Shown: positions 34,369 to 42,268 of the stretch, one piece after another
Position numbering within the stretch: position 1 is the stretch's first letter
How the letters are laid out: each line of letters opens with the position of its first letter
Assembly (NCBI RefSeq): GCF_040706535.1
Contig: NZ_JAPDRJ010000001.1
Span: 1,984,001 to 2,048,000, forward strand
Reading direction: 5' to 3'
DNA from: Lentisalinibacter orientalis
Lineage (GTDB): Bacteria > Pseudomonadota > Gammaproteobacteria > Steroidobacterales > Woeseiaceae
DNA: 64,000 nt
Translations under genes and position numbers: made by a program
The notes under the pieces: generated by a model
Databases searched by the model: none
What the model was told of the DNA's origin: nothing
Seen by the model: only the letters and a program-made list of their open reading frames with translations

Positions 34369-35043
34369 TTGAACGATCTATCCGAGAAGGAAACCGTCGA
34401 AGCCATCCGTAACTGGTGGCAGGAGAACGGCAAATTCATCATCGCCGGCATCGTGCTCGGCGTGGGCGGCCTGGTCGGCTGGAATCAGTGGCAGGCTCAC
34501 GAGGCCGAGGAGGCGGAGTCCGCCTCCTCGGTGTTCGAGAAGCTGGTCGCCGCGGTGGAGAACGGCAGCGAGTACGACGCGAAGGCCCATGCGGCCACGC
34601 TCGCCGAGCAGTATGCCTCCACGCCCTACGCGCTGCAGGCGCACCTCGCCATGGCCAAGTTCTACATGGACCAGGGGGAGACCGAACAGGCCGCCGCCGA
34701 GCTGCGTGCCCTCGTGCAGGACGGCGAGCCGCCCGTCAGCCTGATCGCCCGCCACCGCCTTGCGCGCGTGCTGCTCTACCAGGACAAGCCGGAGGAGGCG
34801 CTCGCTGTGCTCGACGTCCCGGATGCAGGGGCGTTCCGGCCCCGCTTCCTCGAACTCCGCGGAGACGCGCAGTTTGCGCTCGGGCGGACCGGGGAGGCTC
34901 GGGAGTCCTGGACGGCGGCGATCGCCGAGCCGGGTGACCCGCCGCTGATCGACATGCGGCTCGTGCAGATGAAGCTGGACGAGCTGGGTGCGCCCGCGGT
35001 GGCCGAGGCCGGTACCGGGACGCCGGAGGGAGGCGCACCGTGA
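34369..35043 (+). CDS. yfgM: Ancillary SecYEG translocon subunit YfgM
   Basis: 224 residues. One transmembrane helix (about 22-40) after a short cytoplasmic segment starting LSEKETVEAIRNWWQENGK, then a periplasmic TPR-like domain. YfgM binds PpiD and SecYEG and handles secreted proteins. Start codon is TTG 34369, chosen because the conserved N-terminus begins there and no ATG is available. The GTGA overlap with bamB indicates translational coupling. Confidence 0.92.
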   Translation: MNDLSEKETVEAIRNWWQENGKFIIAGIVLGVGGLVGWNQWQAHEAEEAESASSVFEKLVAAVENGSEYDAKAHAATLAEQYASTPYALQAHLAMAKFYMDQGETEQAAAELRALVQDGEPPVSLIARHRLARVLLYQDKPEEALAVLDVPDAGAFRPRFLELRGDAQFALGRTGEARESWTAAIAEPGDPPLIDMRLVQMKLDELGAPAVAEAGTGTPEGGAP

Positions 35044-36236
35044 GGGCTGCGCCCGCGCCCCATTCGGACGGACGCCTGGCGACACGCGTATCGACGATAG
35101 CGGCCGCTCTGCTGCTCGGCGGCTGCGGCATATTCGGCGGCGGCGACGAGGCCGTCGCACCGCCCGCGGAACTGGTGGATTTCCGTTCCACGCTGGACGT
35201 GCGCCGGGTGCTCTCCACCGGTCTCGGCGGCGGCGCAGAAGATCTGCGGCTGGCGCTCGCGCCGGCCGGCGACGGCACGCGGGTCTTCGCCGCCAGCCGC
35301 GACGGCCGGGTGCACGCCTTCGAGGGCGAGAGCTCGGATCGGCTGTGGGAGACCCGGCTCGAGGTCCAGCTCTCCGCCGGGCCCGGCGTCGGCGACGGAC
35401 GGGTGGTGGTCGCCGGCAGCGACGGCGACGTCATCGCTCTGGCGGCCGGCGACGGCCGGGAGCTCTGGCGCGTGCGCATCGCCGGCGAGGTACTCGCCCG
35501 CCCGGCCGTGGGCGGCAACCGGGTCGTCCTGCGCACCGCCGACGGGCGGCTGCTCGCGCTGGCCGGGGACGACGGCAGTCAGCTCTGGCAGCTCGAGCAG
35601 AGCGTGCCCCCGCTGACCCTGCGCGGCACCTCCGCGCCGGTGCTGGTGGCCGACGCCGTCGTCTGCGGGTTCGACAACGGCCGCCTGCTGGCGGCCTCCC
35701 TGCTGGACGGCGAGGTGCTGTGGGAGCAGACCATCACGCCGCCCCAGGGCAGCACCGATCTGGATCGGCTGGTGGACATCGACGGCGCGGTCGCGGCCAT
35801 CGGTCAGGACATCTACGTGGCCGGCTACCAGGGCCGGGTGGCGGCGCTGGCACTCGAGTCCGGCTCCGCCCTGTGGTCACGCGAGCTGTCGAGCTACTCC
35901 GGCCTCGGCGTGGACTTCACCAGCGTCTACCTGGTGACCGACGAGAGCGAGGTGGTGGCCCTGTCGCGCGCCAACGGCACCGAGTACTGGCGCCAGGACG
36001 CGCTGCTGCGCCGCGGGCTGTCCACGCCGGCGGCCATGACCGGCTCGGTCGTGGTGGGGGATTTCGAGGGCTATCTCCACTGGCTGGACGCGCGCTCCGG
36101 CGAGATGCAGGCCCGCGAGCGGGTGGACAACTCCCGCATCAGCGGCGATCTCTACGTCCAGAACGGCCGCATCTACGCCCAGACGGAGAGCGGCCGCCTG
36201 GTCGGCTTCGCGCTGCCGGACGGCGGCGGGGAGTAA
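35040..36236 (+). CDS. bamB: Outer membrane assembly lipoprotein BamB
   Basis: 398 residues, GTG start. Lipoprotein signal with LGGC (Cys29) followed by an eight-bladed PQQ-like beta-propeller (repeats such as GRVHAFEGESSDRLWETRL and GRELWRVRIAGEV). BamB helps BamA insert beta-barrel proteins. Position between yfgM and der is the usual one. Confidence 0.95.
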   Translation: MRAAPAPHSDGRLATRVSTIAAALLLGGCGIFGGGDEAVAPPAELVDFRSTLDVRRVLSTGLGGGAEDLRLALAPAGDGTRVFAASRDGRVHAFEGESSDRLWETRLEVQLSAGPGVGDGRVVVAGSDGDVIALAAGDGRELWRVRIAGEVLARPAVGGNRVVLRTADGRLLALAGDDGSQLWQLEQSVPPLTLRGTSAPVLVADAVVCGFDNGRLLAASLLDGEVLWEQTITPPQGSTDLDRLVDIDGAVAAIGQDIYVAGYQGRVAALALESGSALWSRELSSYSGLGVDFTSVYLVTDESEVVALSRANGTEYWRQDALLRRGLSTPAAMTGSVVVGDFEGYLHWLDARSGEMQARERVDNSRISGDLYVQNGRIYAQTESGRLVGFALPDGGGE

Positions 36237-36283
36237 GAGGCTGCCGCCGGCCCGGGTAACGCCAGGGACGCCGGTATCACATC

Positions 36284-37669
36284 ATGCTGCCCGTCATCGC
36301 ACTCGTCGGACGCCCCAACGTCGGCAAATCCACGCTGTTCAACCGGCTGACCAAGTCCCGTGACGCGCTGGTGGCCGACTTCCCGGGACTCACCCGGGAC
36401 CGCCAGTACGGCTTCGGCAAACTCGGCCCCGTGCCCTACATCGTCATCGACACCGGCGGCCTGGCCGGTGCCCGCGAGGGCATCGACGAGCTCATGGAGC
36501 AGCAGACCCTGAAGGCGCTGGAAGAGGCGGACCGGGTCGTCTTCCTGGTGGATGCCCGCGAGGGCCTCACCGCCGCCGACGAGCACGTGGCGGACCTGGT
36601 GCGCCGTCGCGACGTGCCGGTGACCATCGCCGTGAACAAGGGCGAGGGGCTCGCCAGCGACCTGGCGGCGAGCGAGTTCCATGCGCTGGGGCTCGGCGAT
36701 CCCGTCGTGATCTCGGCGGCCCACGGCGACCGGGTGTCGGCCATGATGGATGCCATCCTGGCCGGCTTCGAGCCCGAGATGGGGCCGGCCGAGGCGCCGG
36801 GCGACAGCGTCGCCGTCGCGGTGATCGGCCGGCCAAACGTGGGCAAGTCCACGCTGATCAACCGGCTGCTGGGCGAGGAGCGCCTGGTTACCTTCGACCA
36901 GCCGGGCACCACCCGTGACAGTGTGCGCGTGCCCTTCAGCCGCGGCGGCAGAGACTACACGCTCATCGACACCGCGGGTGTGCGGCGCCGCGCCCGCGTG
37001 CACGAGTCCATCGAGAAATTCAGCATCGTCAAGGCACTGCAGGCCATGGAAGAGGCGGCCGTGGTCATTGCCGTGGTGGACGCCCGCGAGGGCATCACCG
37101 AGCAGGACGTCTCCCTCATGGGGCTGGCGGTGGAGCGCGGGCGTGCCATTATCGTCGCCATCAACAAGTGGGACGGTCTCGCCGGCGACCGGCGTCGCCA
37201 GATCCGCGACGAACTCGACCGGCGGCTGCCCTTCATGGATTTCGCGCCACGTTACTTCATCTCGGCGCTGCACGGCACCGGCGTGGGCGACCTCATGGCG
37301 AGCGTCGATGCCGTCTACGCCGCGGCCTGGCGCGACCTGCCGACACCGGATCTCACCCGGGCGCTGCAATCCGCGGTGGAGGCCCATCCGCCGCCGCTGG
37401 TCAGGGGCCGGCGTGTCCGGCTGCGTTTCGCCCACCAGGGAGGGCGCAATCCGCCCGTGATCGTCATCCACGGCAACCAGACCGAGCGGCTGCCGGGCAG
37501 CTACAAGCGCTACCTGATCAACCACTTCCGCCAGACCTTCGGCCTGGACGGGACCCCCATACGGCTCAGTCTGCGCACCGGCGACAACCCGTACAAGGGC
37601 CGCCGCAACAAACTCACGCCGCGACAGCAGCGGCACCGCAAGCGCCTGATCAAGCATGTCAAGCGCTGA
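36284..37669 (+). CDS. der: Ribosome-associated GTPase Der (EngA)
   Basis: 461 residues with two tandem GTPase domains: GRPNVGKSTLFNRLT near the start with FPGLTRDRQYG, and a second GRPNVGKSTLINRLLGEE near residue 184 with QPGTTRDSVR. A KH-like C-terminal domain (about 355-461) ends in a Lys/Arg-rich tail. Needed for 50S subunit maturation. Confidence 0.97.
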   Translation: MLPVIALVGRPNVGKSTLFNRLTKSRDALVADFPGLTRDRQYGFGKLGPVPYIVIDTGGLAGAREGIDELMEQQTLKALEEADRVVFLVDAREGLTAADEHVADLVRRRDVPVTIAVNKGEGLASDLAASEFHALGLGDPVVISAAHGDRVSAMMDAILAGFEPEMGPAEAPGDSVAVAVIGRPNVGKSTLINRLLGEERLVTFDQPGTTRDSVRVPFSRGGRDYTLIDTAGVRRRARVHESIEKFSIVKALQAMEEAAVVIAVVDAREGITEQDVSLMGLAVERGRAIIVAINKWDGLAGDRRRQIRDELDRRLPFMDFAPRYFISALHGTGVGDLMASVDAVYAAAWRDLPTPDLTRALQSAVEAHPPPLVRGRRVRLRFAHQGGRNPPVIVIHGNQTERLPGSYKRYLINHFRQTFGLDGTPIRLSLRTGDNPYKGRRNKLTPRQQRHRKRLIKHVKR

Positions 37670-37712
37670 CCTGACTGAAGGGAACGACACCAACCGGAAG
37701 AAGGACTCCGCC

Positions 37713-38264
37713 ATGAAGATACTGCAGGACATACTCGAGGCGCGTAACGGCGGCGCCGTGAAGCAGCTGGCCGCGCAATTCGGCCTGGACGACGCGGAGG
37801 CCGGCGCGGCGGTGGCGAAACTGCTGCCCGCACTGACCGCGGGCCTGAAGAAGAACGCGGCGGCGCCGGGTGGCGCGGAAGCCCTGCTGGCGGCCCTGCA
37901 GAACGGCTCCCATCGCCGCTATATCGAGGACCCCGCCCGGCTCGCCAGCGAAGAGACCGTGCGCGACGGGAAAGGCATCCTCGGCCATCTGCTCGGCAGC
38001 AAGGACGTGAGCCGGCGGGTGGCGGCGGAGGCCGCGCAGGAGACTGGCATCGACGTCGGCAAGCTGAAGCAGATGCTGCCGCTGGTCGCTGCGATGGCGA
38101 TGGGCTCGCTGAGCAAGGAAAGCGCCGAAGGCAGCGCTCTGCGGGAAGAGCAGGGCGGCGGTGCCGGCGGACTCGGCGGGCTGCTGTCCGGCATGCTGGA
38201 CGGCGACCGCGACGGTTCGGTGACCGACGACCTCTTCGGCATGGCGAAGAAGTTCCTGCGCTGA
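37713..38264 (+). CDS. DUF937 family protein
   Basis: 183 residues, rich in Ala, Gly and Leu. The N-terminal half (LAAQFGLDDAEAGAAVAKLLPALTAGL) and the following GILGHLLGSKDVSRRVAAEA segment match the DUF937 pattern of helical repeats, and a Gly-rich stretch (EEQGGGAGGLGGLLSGMLDG) lies near the C-terminus. No signal peptide. Function unknown in the family. ATG 37713 has AAGGA upstream; the open frame starting inside the der end is less likely. Confidence 0.75.
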   Translation: MKILQDILEARNGGAVKQLAAQFGLDDAEAGAAVAKLLPALTAGLKKNAAAPGGAEALLAALQNGSHRRYIEDPARLASEETVRDGKGILGHLLGSKDVSRRVAAEAAQETGIDVGKLKQMLPLVAAMAMGSLSKESAEGSALREEQGGGAGGLGGLLSGMLDGDRDGSVTDDLFGMAKKFLR

Positions 38265-38323
38265 CGCCGCCGCGGGGACGCACGGTAGCAAGCGCTGCCG
38301 TCACCCCGCACAATGTAGGCCTG

Positions 38324-39448
38324 ATGGACGCACCGAAACAGGAACCGAGGCCGAGCGCCAGGAAGATCCACTGCATCGAGGGCGAGTTCCCCATGCGCCG
38401 TGGCGGCGTGCTGGTGGACCCGCAGATCGCCTACGAGACCTGGGGCAGGCTGAATGCCGCCCGCGACAACGCGGTGCTGATCTTCACCGGTTTGTCGCCC
38501 TCGGCTCATGCGACGTCTTCCCGTGAGGACCCCGCGCCGGGCTGGTGGGAAGAGATGGTCGGGCCGGACCGGCCGGTGGACACCGAGCGCTACTTCGTCG
38601 TCTGCGTGAACTCGCTGGGCAGCTGCTACGGCTCCACCGGTGCGGCCTCCGTCGACCCGACCACCGGCGAGCCCTACCGGCTGAACTTCCCGGTGCTGAG
38701 CCTGGAGGACGTCGCCCGCGGCGGCCATGCCGTGGTCGAGCACCTCGGCATCGAGCGGCTGCACACGGTGATCGGGTGCAGCATGGGGGGCATGACGGCG
38801 CTCGCCTACTGCCTCCAGTACCCGGGCAGGGCGCGCCACATGGTCTCCATCTCGTCCTGCGACCGAGCGTTGCCGTTCTCCATCGCCCTGCGCTCGTTGC
38901 AGCGGGAAATGATCCGCAAGGACCCGGACTGGAACGAGGGCAACTACGAACTGGGCAGGGGCCCGATCACCGGCATGCAACTCGCCCGCAAGCTCGGCAT
39001 GATCACCTACCGCTCGGCGAAGGAGTGGGAGCAGCGCTTCGGCCGCGAGCGGGTGTCGGAGGAGCATCTGTCCGGCGACCCCTTCTGCATCGACTTCTCC
39101 GTGGAGTCGTACCTGGAGAACCACGCCCGCAAGTTCACCGGCCAGTTCGACGCCAACTGCTATCTGTACCTCTCCCGGGCCAGCGACCTGTTCGACCTGG
39201 GCGACCACGGCGGCTCCCGCCAGGTCGCGTTCTCGCGCATCGACATCGAGCGGGCGATGGTGATCGGCGTGGAGACCGACTTCCTGTTCCCCATCCGCCA
39301 GCAGGAAGAGCTGGCCGACGGCCTGCGCAAGCCGGGCCGGGACGTGGAATTCGTGCGGCTGCATTCCCTGCAGGGCCACGACTCGTTCCTGGTGGACATG
39401 GATTCCTTCCGGCCGGTGATCTGCCGCTTCTTCGAGACCTGCAGCTAA
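38324..39448 (+). CDS. metX: Homoserine O-acyltransferase (MetX family)
   Basis: 374 residues, alpha/beta-hydrolase fold. Nucleophile elbow GCSMGGMTAL with Ser153, NSLGSCYGSTG oxyanion region, and the C-terminal catalytic Asp and His (HSLQGHDSF). It activates homoserine for methionine synthesis. MetX proteins in gammaproteobacteria can use succinyl-CoA instead of acetyl-CoA, and the donor cannot be decided here by eye. Single gene; metW, which is often downstream, is replaced by a REP-rich region. Confidence 0.93.
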   Translation: MDAPKQEPRPSARKIHCIEGEFPMRRGGVLVDPQIAYETWGRLNAARDNAVLIFTGLSPSAHATSSREDPAPGWWEEMVGPDRPVDTERYFVVCVNSLGSCYGSTGAASVDPTTGEPYRLNFPVLSLEDVARGGHAVVEHLGIERLHTVIGCSMGGMTALAYCLQYPGRARHMVSISSCDRALPFSIALRSLQREMIRKDPDWNEGNYELGRGPITGMQLARKLGMITYRSAKEWEQRFGRERVSEEHLSGDPFCIDFSVESYLENHARKFTGQFDANCYLYLSRASDLFDLGDHGGSRQVAFSRIDIERAMVIGVETDFLFPIRQQEELADGLRKPGRDVEFVRLHSLQGHDSFLVDMDSFRPVICRFFETCS

Positions 39449-39453
39449 CCCCC

Positions 39454-39842
39454 GTAGGAGGGCCTTCAGGCCCGACCCGGCTTTCTGCTGGCGTAGGCCC
39501 GTCATCGACTGGGGTGGACTGCTGGGGACGCTCATGTGGGAGGGCCTTTAGGCCCGATCAATCGCGGCTGAAGCCGCTCCTAACATTGTCCATTGGCTCC
39601 AGTCGGCCCGGACGACCCCATCAGTCCACCCCAGCCGCTGACGGGCCCGTAACCGAAAGGAATGGCACGAGTCAGCAAGCGCTCCTGACTGGCGCTTCCT
39701 TGACGTCACCGCGAGCACGGCCGTCATGCGGGGGTATCCATCGCCGCGACCTTTTGTCGGGAGCAAGATGGATACCCCCGCAGGGCGGCCATAAAAGAAC
39801 GGGGATCTGGCAGGGCCGGGTCGGGCCTGAAGGCCCTCCTAC
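39454..39842. repeat. Composite REP/BIME region with nested inverted repeats between metX and the M23 peptidase gene
   Basis: Four REP-like units of the GTAGGAG type: 39454-39475 (+), 39536-39557 (+, GTGGGAG variant), 39561-39584 (-, with a GCGGCTTCAGCCGC core) and 39821-39842 (-). The first and last belong to a perfect 27-bp inverted repeat (39454-39480 and 39816-39842). Inside are two more inverted repeats: 39496-39527 with 39616-39647 (32-base arms, a few mismatches) and 39727-39742 with 39767-39782 (16 bases, perfect). There is no credible gene in these bases, except that the last unit overlaps the end of the peptidase gene. Confidence 0.88.
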
Positions 39843-40774
39843 GTGCCGTTGGCGGTGGGCGGGAGGAACAGGGCCGGGTCTACCGCGGTGGCGTTCAGGT
39901 ACACGCCCCAGTGCAGGTGCGGGCCGGTCACCCGGCCGGTCGCGCCGACGGTGCCGAGCCGTGCGCCTGCGTCCAGGTCCTGCCCTTCCGCGACGTCGAT
40001 GCGCTCGAGGTGGCAGTAGAGGGTGACGAGGCCCTGGCCGTGATCGACGATGACCGTGTTGCCGTTGAAGAAATAGTCGCCGGTGGCGACCACCCGGCCG
40101 GGGAGCGGGTTCTCGATCGGCGTGCCCGTGGGTGCCGCGATGTCCATGCCCTTGTGGGGCGAGCGGGGCTGGTCGTTGAAGAAGCGGCGCAGGCCGAAGC
40201 TGGAGCTGCGCCGGCCCGGCACCGGGGCCTCGAAGCCGAGTTCCGGCACTCGTGTCTCGCTGAAGCGGCCGAGGGCCGCGTCGATGATCCCGCGTTCGCG
40301 GCCGATGCGCTCGAGGTCCGCCGGATCGGGCGTCACGTGGCGGCGGTTCGGCACCGTCAGGTGCTGTGTGGCGTAGTCCGCCTCGCCGATCTCGAAAGGC
40401 ACCTCGGTGCGTTCGCCGTCCGCCGTCTCGACCGACAGGGTCGCCGTGCCCGGCTCCCGGTCCAGCGGGATGCCGGCCACCGCCACCCAACGCCCGTCCT
40501 GCCGGCGCAGCATGACCCGGTGCTCGCCGAGGAAGGCCCGGGCGGGAGGAGAGGCCGTGTCCGGCAGGGTCACGGCCGCGATACCGCCCGGCCGGGGCGC
40601 GTGGGGCAGGGCCGTGCCGTCGGCCTGCGCGGCCTGCGCGGCCTGGGGCACGGCGGCAGCCAGGCCGGTCACGAGTGCGGTCACGAGCGGGGTCACGATC
40701 GCGGTCACGATCGCGGTCACGATAACGACGGCCCGCGGGCCCGTGATCGCGTGTCGAATCCTCTGCAGTCTCAT
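39839..40774 (-). CDS. M23 family metallopeptidase (LytM domain), exported
   Basis: 311 residues. A hydrophobic signal sequence (about 16-48) built from a repeated I/L-V-T-A unit precedes an N-terminal beta domain (about 60-135) and a C-terminal LytM domain. The zinc and catalytic residues are His207 and Asp211 (HKGMD), His255, and His286/His288 (PHLHWG). It probably cleaves peptidoglycan cross-links in the periplasm. ATG 40774 overlaps the xseA stop by four bases. Its TAG stop codon lies within the terminal REP unit. Confidence 0.9.
   Translation of the reverse strand: MRLQRIRHAITGPRAVVIVTAIVTAIVTPLVTALVTGLAAAVPQAAQAAQADGTALPHAPRPGGIAAVTLPDTASPPARAFLGEHRVMLRRQDGRWVAVAGIPLDREPGTATLSVETADGERTEVPFEIGEADYATQHLTVPNRRHVTPDPADLERIGRERGIIDAALGRFSETRVPELGFEAPVPGRRSSSFGLRRFFNDQPRSPHKGMDIAAPTGTPIENPLPGRVVATGDYFFNGNTVIVDHGQGLVTLYCHLERIDVAEGQDLDAGARLGTVGATGRVTGPHLHWGVYLNATAVDPALFLPPTANGT
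40667..40726. repeat. In-frame tandem repeat, five 12-bp units, in the peptidase signal sequence
   Basis: On the plus strand, five consecutive 12-base units of consensus GGTCACGATCGC (two exact, three with one to three changes). On the coding strand they encode the repeated hydrophobic unit AIVT/ALVT. Next to it, shorter 9-base repeats (ggcctgcgc) occur at 40622-40642. Confidence 0.93.
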
Positions 40775-42153
40775 TCCTCGTCCTCCGGGACCTCGGCGGA
40801 TTGCACGGTGGCGGCGAGCGCGCCGCGGGCGAGGCGGGCACGGATCCGCGTGCCGGGCTCGACTCCGGCGGCGTCTCGCAGGACGGTACCGTCCGGCTCG
40901 GCCGTGACGATGGCGTAGCCGCGTTCCAGGGTGGCGAGCGGACTGACGGTGTTCAGCGCCCGGGCGTCGCCGGCAAGACGGGTTCGCAGGGCCTGCAGGC
41001 GCTCGGGCATGGTCCGGCGCAGCGCTCGGTCCGCGAGGGTCCAGCGGCCGTGCAGTTCCTTCAGCCGGCCCCCCGGTGAGGCGGCGAGAAGGCGCGCCTC
41101 CAGGCGCTCGAGACGGTGCCCCGCCGCGGTCAGCAGCGCGCTGCGGGCGGAGGTCATGCGACGCGACAGCGAGTCCAGGCGTTCCTGCTGGTGGCGAAGC
41201 CGGCGCGCCGGGCTCGCCAGCGTCAGGCGGCGCGCCAGACGGTCCAGGGTCTGGCCGCGGTCTTCCAGCCTGCGGTCGAGGCCCGTGGCGAGCCGCCGGC
41301 CGGCCTGCTCCAGCCGCGCGGACCATTCACGCCAGTCCGGCACCACCAGTTCCGCCGCGCCCGAAGGCGTGGGCGCGCGCAGGTCCGCGGCGAAGTCCGC
41401 GATGGTGAAGTCGATCTCGTGGCCCACGCCCGCGACCACCGGCACGGGGCTGGCGCGCACCGCGCGGGCCACCGCCTCCTCGTTGAACGACCACAGGTCC
41501 TCCAGCGAGCCGCCGCCCCGGGCGAGGATGAGCACGTCGCACTCGGCGCGCCGCCCCGCCGTCTCCAGCGCGGCCACGATCTCCGCCGCTGCGGCGTCGC
41601 CCTGCACGGCGGTGGGATAGACGATGACCGGCACCGCCGGGAAGCGCCGCGCCAGCACGTGCAGGATGTCGCGGACGGCCGCGCCGGTGGGCGAGGTGAC
41701 GATGCCGATCCGCCGCGGCAGGCGCGGTATGGGCCGCTTCAGCGCCTCGTCGAACAGCCCCTCCGCGGTGAGCTTCTTCTTCAGCGCGTCGAAGCGCCGT
41801 CGAAGCTCTCCCTCGCCGGCTTCTTCCATCTGCTCGACGATCATCTGGTAGTCGCCCCGGGGCTCGTACAGGCTCACCCGGCCGCGCACCAGCACCTGTT
41901 GTCCGTTCTCCGGGCGGAAAGCCAGGCCGCGCTGACGCTGGCGGAAGAAGGCGCAGCGGATCTGCGCGCCGTCGTCCTTCAGGCTGAAATAGACGTGTCC
42001 GGAGGCCGGCCGGGCCAGATTGGAGATCTCGCCCTCCACCCACAGGCGGGGCAGCTCGGTCTCCAGCAGCGTTCGCACGTCCCGGTTGAGCTCGGAGACG
42101 GTGAGCGGGCGTTCCCGGCCGGCGCCGGGGAGAGGGGCATCCACGGGTTCCAT
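40771..42153 (-). CDS. xseA: Exodeoxyribonuclease VII large subunit
   Basis: 460 residues. N-terminal OB-fold (LTVSELNRDVRTLLE through the IMVEQMEEAGEG region), central catalytic domain with RIGIVTSPTGAAVRDIL and LARGGGSLEDLWSFNEE, VGHEIDFTIADFAADLRAPTPS, and a long C-terminal coiled coil. It degrades single-stranded DNA with XseB. ATG 42153 gives the conserved N-terminus; the frame extends upstream without homology. Divergent from guaB, as in many gammaproteobacteria. Confidence 0.96.
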   Translation of the reverse strand: MEPVDAPLPGAGRERPLTVSELNRDVRTLLETELPRLWVEGEISNLARPASGHVYFSLKDDGAQIRCAFFRQRQRGLAFRPENGQQVLVRGRVSLYEPRGDYQMIVEQMEEAGEGELRRRFDALKKKLTAEGLFDEALKRPIPRLPRRIGIVTSPTGAAVRDILHVLARRFPAVPVIVYPTAVQGDAAAAEIVAALETAGRRAECDVLILARGGGSLEDLWSFNEEAVARAVRASPVPVVAGVGHEIDFTIADFAADLRAPTPSGAAELVVPDWREWSARLEQAGRRLATGLDRRLEDRGQTLDRLARRLTLASPARRLRHQQERLDSLSRRMTSARSALLTAAGHRLERLEARLLAASPGGRLKELHGRWTLADRALRRTMPERLQALRTRLAGDARALNTVSPLATLERGYAIVTAEPDGTVLRDAAGVEPGTRIRARLARGALAATVQSAEVPEDEE

Positions 42154-42205
42154 GGCGCGACAGTATAGGGCACCGGTGAAAGCCCGGGCGTGGCCGGGCA
42201 TCCGG

Positions 42206-42234
42206 TTTACCGGCCGAGCGCCGAGGAATACAAT
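42206..42234 (+). promoter_or_regulatory. Putative sigma-70 promoter of guaBA
   Basis: TTTACC (4 of 6) and TACAAT (5 of 6) separated by 17 bases, 34 bases before the guaB ATG. The best-formed promoter in the core part of the window. Confidence 0.55.
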
Positions 42235-42268
42235 AGTCGGTTTAACCCCACCCGCCAGGCAGAACCCC

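Noticed and set aside
39454..39842. CRISPR array
   Set aside because: The repeated units are in both orientations, irregularly spaced and palindromic REP type; no cas genes are present. The tandem repeats at 40667-40726 and 19428-19482 also lack spacers.
38545..40026. Plus-strand frame running from metX through the repeat region
   Set aside because: Out of frame with metX and then reading through REP units; no ribosome site and no protein-like composition.
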